From Syntrophomonadaceae bacterium (GTDB lineage: Bacteria > Bacillota > Dethiobacteria > DTU022), in the NCBI GenBank assembly GCA_003564055.1, contig PWSG01000251.1, positions 1 to 5,472 on the forward strand: 5,472 nt of DNA. Direction: 5' to 3'. Positions 1 to 5,472 of the stretch are shown piece by piece. The notes below the pieces were generated by a model. The model worked only from the letters and a program-made list of their open reading frames with translations. It searched no databases and was not told the DNA's origin. Position 1 is the first letter of the stretch. Each line of letters begins with the position of its first letter. A program made the translations under genes and the position numbers.

Positions 1-233
1 ATATCAGTTAAAACAATGCGGTGCAGGAATTCAAACAGGCCTCCCTCGATTAAACGCGGCCAGTCAATAGTTATGCTGCGATCAGCTTCCTCAATTTTTG
101 CCAGAACATATGCATAAACCATTTTATGGGCTTGCTTGTCAAGTTCTGTAAAATGTTCTGGCCGGATATGGTCATTCCAGCGTTGAATGCTTGCCGCTTC
201 AAAAAGTAATTCGAAAAGCTCTTTTCTAATCAC
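1..233 (-). CDS. Probable HD-superfamily hydrolase, N-terminal part (cut by window edge)
   Basis: This is an open reading frame of 77 codons running off the left edge, too short for most ORF callers here. It starts at a GTG (231-233). An in-frame TGA lies three codons upstream (240-242), so no earlier start is possible, and AAAGGA (243-248) sits 9 nt upstream as a good ribosome binding site. The protein begins V/M-I-R-K-E-L-F-E-L-L-F-E-A-A-S-I-Q-R-W-N-D-H and continues with TELDKQAHKMVYAYVLAKIEE and LIEGGLFEFLHRIVLTD. From memory this resembles small Firmicutes proteins annotated as HD-domain / YfbR-like phosphohydrolases, with the LDKQAHKM helix carrying a possible metal-ligand histidine. 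The diagnostic HD pair cannot be confirmed in the visible part. It lies 43 nt downstream of plsY and is probably co-transcribed with it, or driven by the candidate promoter at 276-281. Coding status is fairly certain; the family call is moderate. Confidence 0.6.
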   Translation of the reverse strand, partial: MIRKELFELLFEAASIQRWNDHIRPEHFTELDKQAHKMVYAYVLAKIEEADRSITIDWPRLIEGGLFEFLHRIVLTD

Positions 234-242
234 AGCAGCTCA

Positions 243-248
243 TCCTTT
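243..248 (-). promoter_or_regulatory. Ribosome binding site of the HD-like gene
   Basis: AAAGGA on the minus strand lies 9 nt before the GTG at 233. It supports GTG as the start. The nearby ATG at 241-243 is out of frame and reaches a stop after five codons. Confidence 0.6.
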
Positions 249-275
249 CTGACAGGGTTATTCGTAACTTTATTA

Positions 276-281
276 ATTATA
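276..281 (-). promoter_or_regulatory. Candidate internal promoter -10 box before the HD-like gene
   Basis: The minus strand reads TATAAT, a perfect sigma-A -10 hexamer, overlapping the last valine codon and the TAA stop of plsY. It precedes the only real intergenic gap in the operon. The region 16 bp upstream (GAGGCA) matches TTGACA at only three of six positions, and there is no extended -10 TGn. Initiation about 7 nt downstream would give a leader of roughly 35 nt containing the ribosome binding site at 243-248. The -10 is seen directly; promoter activity is inferred and could be chance, because TATAAT arises easily around a GTA-TAA-TTA stretch. Confidence 0.3.
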
Positions 282-879
282 CTTTCTGCCCGATCTTTGC
301 CTCTGTCCCTTTTATAAGCCTGTCTATGTTTTCATGATGCCTCCAGATAAGCAGGGCCGCCGTAGCTATTCCAAATAAGATATACGGCAGTTCATAACCA
401 AATATTAAAAAAAACAAAGGAACAGAAAGGGCTCCCGTTATTGAACCAAGTGAAACATAGCGGGTAATAGCAACAACCAGGGCGGCAGCAATAATCAGAA
501 AAAGGGCAGCCCAACCAGACACAGCCACCAGGACTCCTATTCCCGTAGCTGCAGCCTTACCACCTTTGAAACTCAAAAATACAGGAAAGCTATGCCCTAT
601 CAAGGCTAAAAACCCGGCAGCCAGGTAAAATAAGGGGAGGTCAGCTACAGACCTGGCCAGCAAAACAACTATAACTCCTTTTAGCATATCTAGCATAAAA
701 ACAGGCAGTGCCGCTTTCCAACCCATCACCCGCAGGACATTGGTCGCCCCGATATTACCGCTGCCGTAATTCCTGATATCTGTTTTTTTTACAACCTGGG
801 TTACAATATATCCGAAAGGCAGTGAACCAACCAGGTAAGCAGCAATTAAAACAAGCCCTGATAAGTAAGCATTTGCCAT
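277..879 (-). CDS. plsY: Glycerol-3-phosphate acyltransferase PlsY (acyl-phosphate dependent)
   Basis: PlsY transfers an acyl group from acyl-phosphate to sn-glycerol-3-phosphate, giving lysophosphatidic acid, the first step of membrane phospholipid synthesis in most Gram-positive bacteria. The 200-residue product has the family length and is an integral membrane protein with about five hydrophobic segments. All three signature loops are present: SLPFGY (19-24) with GSGNIGATN (39-47); GHSFP (95-99) with KGGKAAATG (105-113); and RHHENI (180-185) with GTEAKIG (191-197). I chose the ATG at 879 because GGAGAGGAG (888-896) lies 8 nt upstream. A TTG at 882 directly before it would add one residue and is less likely. 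It begins 3 nt after the der stop, so translation is probably coupled. In related Clostridia gpsA often follows plsY, supplying glycerol-3-phosphate; here an HD-like gene follows instead. Confidence 0.96.
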   Translation of the reverse strand: MANAYLSGLVLIAAYLVGSLPFGYIVTQVVKKTDIRNYGSGNIGATNVLRVMGWKAALPVFMLDMLKGVIVVLLARSVADLPLFYLAAGFLALIGHSFPVFLSFKGGKAAATGIGVLVAVSGWAALFLIIAAALVVAITRYVSLGSITGALSVPLFFLIFGYELPYILFGIATAALLIWRHHENIDRLIKGTEAKIGQKV

Positions 880-882
880 CAA

Positions 883-2214
883 TCAAACTCCTCTCCGCTG
901 CCTTTTCTTGAACTTCACAATTATTGGCGTACCGATGAAACCGAATGAATCACGCAGCCTGTTTTCCAGGTACCGTTGATATGAAAAATGTATTAATTCA
1001 GGCTCGTTTGCAAAAAACACAAAAGTCGGCGGCTTAACAGCCGGTTGAGTGCCATAATAAATTCTAACCTGCTTACCTTTAACCGACGGGTGCGGGTTTA
1101 CAGCAACCGCGTCTTCCAGTAATTCATTTAAAAGTGAAGTCGATATACGTTTATGCTGTTCCTGCCATGTGTTTATAACAGGGGGGAATATTCTTTCCAC
1201 CCGCCATCCTGTCAGGGCTGAAATAAACACAACCTGGGCATAAGAGACAAAACTGAATAACCGCTTCAGGTTGTTAAGGTATTCCAGGCGGGCTTCTTCA
1301 CGACCTCGCACCAGGTCCCACTTGTTTACAACGAGGATTAAGCCCCTTCCTGCCTCATCGACATATCCGGCCAGACGTTGATCCTGTTCGGTAATCCCGC
1401 TTTCACCATCCAGTAAAAGCAGGGCAAGATCCGAGCGCTGTACTGCTTTCAGGGAACGCAGCACACTGTAGTATTCAACGGATTCCTTAATCCTGCTCTT
1501 TCGCCTCATTCCTGCAGTATCAATAATAATATAGGGCTGTTCATTATACATAAAATGCGTATCGACAGCTTCTCTTGTCGTGCCGGGACTTTTGCTGACA
1601 ATAACCCTGTCTTCACCAAGAATGGCATTTACCAGGGATGATTTGCCAACATTTGGCCTTCCTATAACAGCTACCTTAACAGCATCATCTACTGTCTGTT
1701 CATCTGATCGTGCAGTTTGTGGGAGCAAACTGCACACCCGATCAAGCAAGTCTCCGATTCCCCTGCCGTGCGATGCGGAAACTGTTAGTGGATCACCAAA
1801 ACCCAAACCGTAAAAGTCATACCTTGCGTCATCCATCTCCCGGTAATCAATTTTATTTATGACAGGTATAATCTTTTTACCGCTTCTCCGGAGCATTTCA
1901 GCCACATCTTCATCAAGGGCGGTAAGCCCTTCCCTGCCGTCCAGGAGAAATAATATCACCCGGGCCTCCTCAACTGCCAGTTCAACCTGGCGCCTGACCA
2001 TGGATGTCAGCTGATCTCCCTGTCCAAAGGTGATTCCTCCCGTATCGACAATTACCAGTTTTCTCCCGCACCATTCCGACATTCCGTAAAGACGGTCCCT
2101 TGTTACACCTGGGACTTTTTCTTCTATTGCCGTTCTGGCAGCAGTAAGACGGTTAAATAGTGTAGACTTGCCTACATTTGGACGGCCGACTATGGCAACT
2201 ACATTACCTGTCAC
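883..2214 (-). CDS. der: Ribosome assembly GTPase Der (EngA)
   Basis: Der is an essential double-GTPase that acts in late assembly of the 50S ribosomal subunit in the cytoplasm. The 443-residue protein is complete and close to the usual length. G domain 1 shows GRPNVGKS (10-17), GVTRD (36-40), DTGG (57-60), NKID (120-123) and SAS (146-148). G domain 2 shows GRPNVGKS (185-192), GTTR (211-214), DTAG (232-235), NKWD (297-300) and SAL (332-334). The C-terminal KH-like domain (about 350-443) carries the typical PPTFVFFAN, SYQRYLENRLR and FGFIGTPI segments and ends in a basic tail (KFKKRQRRGV). The start is GTG at 2212-2214, overlapping the DUF512 stop as GTGA, with AGGAG (2224-2228) 9 nt upstream. 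The linker between the G domains (about 160-180) is encoded by a region holding a strong inverted repeat at 1706-1743. Every GTPase motif is intact, so the gene looks functional. Confidence 0.98.
   Translation of the reverse strand: MTGNVVAIVGRPNVGKSTLFNRLTAARTAIEEKVPGVTRDRLYGMSEWCGRKLVIVDTGGITFGQGDQLTSMVRRQVELAVEEARVILFLLDGREGLTALDEDVAEMLRRSGKKIIPVINKIDYREMDDARYDFYGLGFGDPLTVSASHGRGIGDLLDRVCSLLPQTARSDEQTVDDAVKVAVIGRPNVGKSSLVNAILGEDRVIVSKSPGTTREAVDTHFMYNEQPYIIIDTAGMRRKSRIKESVEYYSVLRSLKAVQRSDLALLLLDGESGITEQDQRLAGYVDEAGRGLILVVNKWDLVRGREEARLEYLNNLKRLFSFVSYAQVVFISALTGWRVERIFPPVINTWQEQHKRISTSLLNELLEDAVAVNPHPSVKGKQVRIYYGTQPAVKPPTFVFFANEPELIHFSYQRYLENRLRDSFGFIGTPIIVKFKKRQRRGV
888..896 (-). promoter_or_regulatory. 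Ribosome binding site of plsY
   Basis: GGAGAGGAG lies inside the last codons of der, 8 nt before the ATG at 879. It decides between the ATG at 879 and the adjacent TTG at 882 in favour of the ATG. Confidence 0.75.
1706..1743. repeat. Perfect inverted repeat inside der (interdomain linker)
   Basis: A perfect 10-bp stem is formed by GTGCAGTTTG (1710-1719) and CAAACTGCAC (1726-1735) around a 6-nt loop. GATC (1706-1709) and GATC (1740-1743) can extend it by 4 bp across a 4-nt one-sided bulge. In the der message it falls in the codons for roughly residues 158-170, the variable linker between the two GTPase domains. No U run follows on the transcript strand, so it is not terminator-like. The structure is seen directly; any role is inferred. 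Confidence 0.7.
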
Positions 2215-3566
2215 TGGACCGAGCTCCTTTTCATGTCTAAGATGGCCTTAGTGGCAAGTGTATTTATTGTTGCATGAAACTCCAGGGGGCCGCTGACTGC
2301 ATAAACGGGTACATTTAGCACCCTTTCAATTTCTTTTATAGTTAAACCGTCCAAAAAAATATCCTGACCTTCCTTTAACATTGTTTTAGAAATAAACAGC
2401 GCATCGCCCGGTACCATTCCCTTTAAGGATGCCAGCAAATCGCTGCCAGTTAAAAGGCCCGAAACAGTTACCTGCTTTCCGAAAAAAGAATTCTTTATAA
2501 TCTTTAACTCAAGATTTATACCTTTAATCCCGGAATATTCTTTTACCAGGGCATCTAATAAATTTTCTGCTGCCTGGCCGGCAGCTATTGTTACTTTAAG
2601 ATCTTTTTCAGGCATTTCAGGTTTTTCTTTCTTAGTTAAAGTAAGTTCGTCTAAAAAATTCCTGGCCAGCCCAACACCATTTTCGAGCTGCGGATAACCT
2701 TCGTATTGCTCATGATCCGGAATTGGAAAAGAAGCCAGTTTATAAAACTCATCAGCCGCAAAAACAAAACGGGTGCCGCGCTTTTCCAGAAATATTTGCT
2801 GCTTTTTTTCAAGCCATTTAAGCAGCTTTTCAGCTTCTTTGCCGGTAAACTTTCTTAGAGCTTCAAGATGACCACGGTGAGAGGTCAGACCAACAGGCAC
2901 AAGAGCAACGCTGGAGAGGTCAGGACCCATGTTATAAAGATCTTCTATAGTCCTTTCCATTTCATACCCTGTATTAACCCCCGGGCACAATACTACCTGG
3001 GCATGAATTTGTATGCCTCTTTCAATTAGGCGCTGCAGATTAACCAGGCCGTTTTCAGCACGTTTTGTTTTAAACATGCGCTTGCGCAGTTCAGGGTTTG
3101 TCGTATGTACAGAAGCATATAGCGGACTAAGCCTTAAACTTTCGATACGTTCAAGATCAAGTAAGCTTAACCTGTTCAGGGTAATAAAATTTCCATATAG
3201 AAAAGATAACCTGTAATCGTCATCTTTTACATAAAGCGCTGAGCGCATACCGGCAGGGTTTTGATCAATAAAGCAAAAAATACAATTGTTGCCGCATTGC
3301 TTCATTTGTGTTATGGTCGGCGGATTGAAGTGCAAACCCAGTGGAGCGCTAACCGGTTTGGAAATTTTACACCTGTGCAGAATGCCCTTATCACTTTGTA
3401 AAAGCAGGCGCAGTTTATGATCTGATTCCGTGATTTTATAATCAATTATGTCGCCGACAGGCTTATTATCAACACGCAGCAGCTTCCAACCTGCCTTAAT
3501 ACCGGCAATATCAGCCGGCGAGCCGGCAGCAACCCTGTCAATTAAAGCGCCCTGTTGTTTTTTCAT
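2211..3566 (-). CDS. DUF512 family protein: PDZ-like domain plus radical-SAM-like Fe-S domain
   Basis: This is a conserved protein of unknown function of the NifB/MoaA-related Fe-S oxidoreductase type with a DUF512 domain, found in Firmicutes and cyanobacteria. In order it has: an N-terminal PDZ-like domain (about 5-65, with AAGSPADIAGIKAGWKLLRV); the cluster CGNNCIFC (91-98), a canonical CxxxCxxC for a 4Fe-4S radical-SAM centre; a signature stretch FIDQNPAGMR and LYVKDDDYRLSFLYGNF; a barrel-like middle (VHTTNPELRKRMF, VVLCPGVNTG); and a C-terminal DUF512 region (RFVFAADEFY, YEGYPQLENGVGLARNF, VSGLLTGSDL). I prefer the ATG at 3564-3566 (451 residues) because AAGGG (3574-3578) lies 7 nt upstream. 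The ATG at 3579-3581 (456 residues) overlaps the fni stop as ATGA but has AAGG only about 2 nt before it. The stop overlaps the der start as GTGA. Family membership is clear; substrate and reaction are unknown. Confidence 0.93.
   Translation of the reverse strand: MKKQQGALIDRVAAGSPADIAGIKAGWKLLRVDNKPVGDIIDYKITESDHKLRLLLQSDKGILHRCKISKPVSAPLGLHFNPPTITQMKQCGNNCIFCFIDQNPAGMRSALYVKDDDYRLSFLYGNFITLNRLSLLDLERIESLRLSPLYASVHTTNPELRKRMFKTKRAENGLVNLQRLIERGIQIHAQVVLCPGVNTGYEMERTIEDLYNMGPDLSSVALVPVGLTSHRGHLEALRKFTGKEAEKLLKWLEKKQQIFLEKRGTRFVFAADEFYKLASFPIPDHEQYEGYPQLENGVGLARNFLDELTLTKKEKPEMPEKDLKVTIAAGQAAENLLDALVKEYSGIKGINLELKIIKNSFFGKQVTVSGLLTGSDLLASLKGMVPGDALFISKTMLKEGQDIFLDGLTIKEIERVLNVPVYAVSGPLEFHATINTLATKAILDMKRSSVQ
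2224..2228 (-). promoter_or_regulatory. Ribosome binding site of der
   Basis: AGGAG within the last codons of the DUF512 gene lies 9 nt before the GTG start of der. It supports GTG as a genuine start despite the non-ATG codon and the GTGA overlap. Confidence 0.7.
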
Positions 3567-3573
3567 AACTTTA

Positions 3574-3578
3574 CCCTT
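3574..3578 (-). promoter_or_regulatory. Ribosome binding site that decides the DUF512 start
   Basis: AAGGG on the minus strand lies 7 nt before the ATG at 3566. It lies within the first codons of the longer reading from 3581, so it favours the shorter protein. Re-initiation at the ATGA overlap from fni could still use 3581. Confidence 0.5.
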
Positions 3579-4660
3579 CATATCCTTTGATCTTTGTCAC
3601 ATAAAATTGCCGGACACCTTGCGAAGTTATCCGGGTTTAGCCCTCTTCTCTGCATCCATTCTGCTGTATACCCGGTAATAACCAGGGGTATTTTCTGCAA
3701 ATCCGCGACTTTTTGCGCTCCTGTCAGTATCAAGATTAGCCTCAACTCATTTTCAATTTTTCGCATTCTTTTAACCAGCGCTATAGGACCCTTCCTGTAC
3801 AAGTGGTAAAGAGGATAACCTGCCATGCCTACCGCCCCGGCACCCAGAGCAATAGCCCTGGCAATATCCAGGGGAGCATGCATTCCACCGGATGAAAAAA
3901 CATCGATTTTACCCTGTGCAGCAGAAGCTACCTCTACCAGGCTAATCGCCGTTGGAATACCCCAGGAGCAAAAGTCCGCAGATACCTGCCCGCCAGAACG
4001 CCTGTTTTCAATAGCCAGGAAGTTTGTTCCGCCTTTTCCGCCGACATCGATGGCAGCTACTCCTGCTTTAATTAAAATCTCTGCCTGCTCCCTGGCCATC
4101 CCGAACCCTACCTCTTTTACGATGACAGGAACATTAACTTTTTTAACAATGTCACTTATGCGGTTTACCATACCTTCGAATTTTAAATCGCCTTCACGCA
4201 TAACAAGCTCCTGGGCAGCGTTAAGATGAATTTGAATTCCATCTGCTTTAATCATTTTTATGGCCCTGATAACCATTTCCGGATCAGCGTAGGAACCAAT
4301 ATTAGCCCAGATCACTCCACGGGGGTTAATTCGCCTTACCACTTTGAAACTTGCTTCTGATGAACTGTCTTCGATTGCAGTCATTTGTGAACCGACAGCC
4401 ATAGGCAGCCCGCAATGCCGGGCGACAGCCGCCAGGGCGGCATTAATCTTCAGGGATCTCTTAGTACCCCCCGTAACAGAGTTAATAAAAAGGGGCGAAC
4501 GATGTGTTCGCCCCAAATACTCAGCCTTTAAGTTGATATTGCTGAAGTTCTTATCTGGCAGGCAGTTATGGATAAAAGATATATCCGAAAAATCAGCCCG
4601 CTTGGGCGGATTAGAAATACTTATTTTAATATGCTCATCTTTACGATGCGCCCTGGGCAT
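3578..4660 (-). CDS. fni: Type II isopentenyl-diphosphate delta-isomerase (FMN-dependent)
   Basis: Fni interconverts isopentenyl and dimethylallyl diphosphate using reduced FMN and Mg2+, balancing the two C5 precursors for undecaprenol, quinones and other isoprenoids. The 360-residue protein is full length (B. subtilis Fni is about 350). Family motifs seen in order: RKDEHI (6-11, substrate-binding), PLFINSVTGG (56-65), VGSQMTA (89-95), ANIGS (119-123), QIHLNAAQELVMREGD (143-158; Q150 and E151 match the catalytic Gln and Mg-binding Glu), VIVKEVGFGM (179-188), DVGGKGGTNF (205-214), SSGGM (256-260) and GAGAVGMAG (273-281). The more usual AMTGG/SMTGG is SVTGG here, and EGDR is EGDL. The ATG directly follows the TAA of the S1 gene, so the two are translationally coupled. 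A terminator-like hairpin lies inside the gene at 4485-4514. Confidence 0.96.
   Translation of the reverse strand: MPRAHRKDEHIKISISNPPKRADFSDISFIHNCLPDKNFSNINLKAEYLGRTHRSPLFINSVTGGTKRSLKINAALAAVARHCGLPMAVGSQMTAIEDSSSEASFKVVRRINPRGVIWANIGSYADPEMVIRAIKMIKADGIQIHLNAAQELVMREGDLKFEGMVNRISDIVKKVNVPVIVKEVGFGMAREQAEILIKAGVAAIDVGGKGGTNFLAIENRRSGGQVSADFCSWGIPTAISLVEVASAAQGKIDVFSSGGMHAPLDIARAIALGAGAVGMAGYPLYHLYRKGPIALVKRMRKIENELRLILILTGAQKVADLQKIPLVITGYTAEWMQRRGLNPDNFARCPAILCDKDQRI
4485..4514 (-). terminator. Terminator-like hairpin plus U run inside fni
   Basis: On the transcript (minus) strand GGGGCGAAC (4514-4506), a 5-nt loop (4505-4501) and GTTCGCCCC (4500-4492) form a perfect 9-bp stem, seven of the nine pairs being G-C. 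It is followed at once by TTTTTATT. This is the classic layout of an intrinsic terminator, yet it lies within codons 49-59 of fni (LGRTHRSPLFI), which includes a conserved motif. Translating ribosomes would normally prevent folding, so it may act only when translation of fni lags, as a polarity or attenuation element. The structure is seen directly; activity is inferred, and coding constraint could have produced it by chance. Confidence 0.4.
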
Positions 4661-5472
4661 TTAACCCTGGCCACCTTCCGGCTCTGGATCTTCCTCACTT
4701 CCCGAAGACTCAGCTTTTTCTCCGTTTAATCCTTTTTCATCAAAAAGATCACCGAAAACATCGCCAAGGGTAACATTTCCATTTTCTGCATCACCGTTTG
4801 TAGTATTGTTTTGAGCCGTCATAACACCGCCTGCTTCCTTGAGGCTTAGGCTAATTCGTTTTTCCCTGGGTTTTAGCTCTAAAACTTTAACTTCTACTTC
4901 TTCCCCTTCACTTAAAACTTCTGAAGGATGTTTAACATGGTAATCAGCCAGCTGAGATATATGAGCCAGCCCTTCCACGCCGGGTTTAATCTCAATAAAA
5001 GCCCCGAAGTTAACCAAACGGGTAACATTTCCCGAAACCAGCTGATCACTTTCCAAATCTGCAACAGCCTTTGTCCATGGGTCAGGTTGAGTTTTTCTTA
5101 TGCTAAGACTGATTCTTTCTTTCTCGGGAATGACCTCTAGTATTTTAACATCTATTTCATCTCCAACTTTAAGGACTTCTTTAGGATGCTTAACTCTTTC
5201 CCAGGCGAGCTCTGATATGTGTACCAGCCCGTCAATACCTCCGACATCGACAAAAGCTCCGAAATCCGTGAGGCGCTTAACTGTGCCGCTGATATTTGAG
5301 CCAACCTCAAGATTATTAAGCGTCTCTTCTCTTTGCCTGGCTGTTTCTTCTTCCATCACTTTTCTGCGGGTCAGGATGAGCTTACCCTTATCACGATCGT
5401 ACTCTAATATTTTAAAGCGGACTTCCTGGTCTTTAAATTCATTAAAATCAGGTATATACCTGGTGTCAACCA
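4661..5472 (-). CDS. rpsA: S1 RNA-binding domain protein (ribosomal protein S1 type), C-terminal part
   Basis: S1-type proteins bind mRNA on the 30S subunit. The frame stays open to the right edge, adding 37 residues before the GTG/ATG pair near 5359, so the start lies outside the window and those internal codons are not the start. The visible 269 residues contain: the end of one S1 domain (YIPDFNEF to LILTRRKVM, about 5354-5472); a complete S1 domain (VGSNISGTVKRLTDFGAFVD with HISELAWERVKHP, about 5093-5308); a second complete S1 domain (VSGNVTRLVNFGAFIEI with HISQLADYHVKHP, about 4835-5047); and a hydrophilic acidic tail of about 57 residues. The two complete repeats share the GAF-V/I, HIS-L, VKHP and KRISLS/ERISLS positions. 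In many Clostridia this protein is fused to, or follows, IspH, which would fit its link to fni; that part is not visible. The TAA abuts the fni ATG. Confidence 0.93.
   Translation of the reverse strand, partial: VDTRYIPDFNEFKDQEVRFKILEYDRDKGKLILTRRKVMEEETARQREETLNNLEVGSNISGTVKRLTDFGAFVDVGGIDGLVHISELAWERVKHPKEVLKVGDEIDVKILEVIPEKERISLSIRKTQPDPWTKAVADLESDQLVSGNVTRLVNFGAFIEIKPGVEGLAHISQLADYHVKHPSEVLSEGEEVEVKVLELKPREKRISLSLKEAGGVMTAQNNTTNGDAENGNVTLGDVFGDLFDEKGLNGEKAESSGSEEDPEPEGGQG
4671..4677 (-). promoter_or_regulatory. Probable ribosome binding site of fni
   Basis: AAGGTGG lies 10 nt before the fni ATG (4658-4660), inside the last codons of the S1 gene. A closer CAGGG (4665-4669) is only 4 nt away. 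Neither is perfect, and re-initiation at the TAA-ATG junction probably contributes. Confidence 0.45.

Noticed and set aside
1580..1813. 77-codon plus-strand open frame opposite der
   Set aside because: It mirrors the second G1 motif region of der and has no domain or plausible product.
2569..2585. GCTGCC/GGCAGC inverted repeat in the DUF512 gene
   Set aside because: A 6-bp stem with a 5-nt loop in GC-rich Ala/Gln codons; too short to single out and has no terminator tail.
3668..3691. Inverted repeat ATACCC/GGGTAT with an inner GGT/ACC in fni
   Set aside because: Only 6 bp plus 3 bp with a 2-nt bulge and no U run; within what chance gives in a window this size.
3825..4229. 134-codon open frame on the plus strand opposite fni
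   Set aside because: It lies wholly antisense to a strongly conserved gene, its translation is Pro/Ser/Thr/Ala-rich with no family resemblance, and it is best explained as a shadow of fni codons.
4344..4664. 106-codon plus-strand open frame opposite the 5' part of fni
   Set aside because: It is antisense to conserved Fni motifs with no recognisable protein features; a shadow frame.
4835..5308. Similar DNA segments that look like a direct repeat
   Set aside because: They encode two homologous S1 domains; the similarity is at protein level and normal for S1 proteins, not a recent duplication.
5359..5359. GTG/ATG near 5357-5359 as the start of the S1 gene
   Set aside because: The frame continues open to the window edge with clear S1-domain sequence (YIPDFNEF to LILTRRK), and no ribosome binding site precedes it.

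Overview
The window reads as an ordinary housekeeping operon from a Gram-positive bacterium, most likely an anaerobic member of the Clostridia (Peptococcaceae / Desulfotomaculum-like Firmicutes). This rests on the gene set and order (S1 protein, type II IPP isomerase, DUF512 radical-SAM-like protein, der, plsY), AGGAG-type ribosome binding sites, moderate base composition, and the presence of both type II isopentenyl-diphosphate isomerase and a DUF512 protein. The genus is an inference; no rRNA or other marker is present.

All six genes lie on the minus strand, so the operon runs from right to left. At the right edge (4661-5472) is the 3' part of an S1-domain RNA-binding protein, whose start lies outside the window. 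Next are fni (3578-4660), a PDZ + radical-SAM-like DUF512 protein (2211-3566, alternative start 3581), the ribosome-assembly GTPase der (883-2214), and the membrane acyltransferase plsY (277-879). The left edge holds the 5' part of a probable HD-superfamily hydrolase (1-233). The first five genes are packed with no real spacers: the S1 stop directly abuts the fni ATG, fni reaches the possible DUF512 start as ATGA, DUF512 overlaps der as GTGA, and der to plsY is 3 nt. The only true intergenic gap is 43 nt (234-276), before the HD gene, where a TATAAT box overlaps the plsY stop. No stretch over 300 bases lacks a gene, and I see no tRNA, rRNA, mobile element, CRISPR array or origin.

Functionally the genes cover translation and ribosome biogenesis (S1, Der), isoprenoid supply (Fni; in many Clostridia the upstream partner is IspH, often fused to S1), phospholipid synthesis (PlsY), and one conserved protein of unknown role (DUF512). 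The operon would couple envelope precursor supply to ribosome production.

No exotic system was found. The least explained signals are two strong inverted repeats inside coding sequence. One in fni is a 9-bp GC-rich perfect hairpin followed on the transcript strand by a U run, which looks like an intrinsic terminator inside the gene. The other in der is a perfect 10-bp hairpin placed in the linker between the two GTPase domains.
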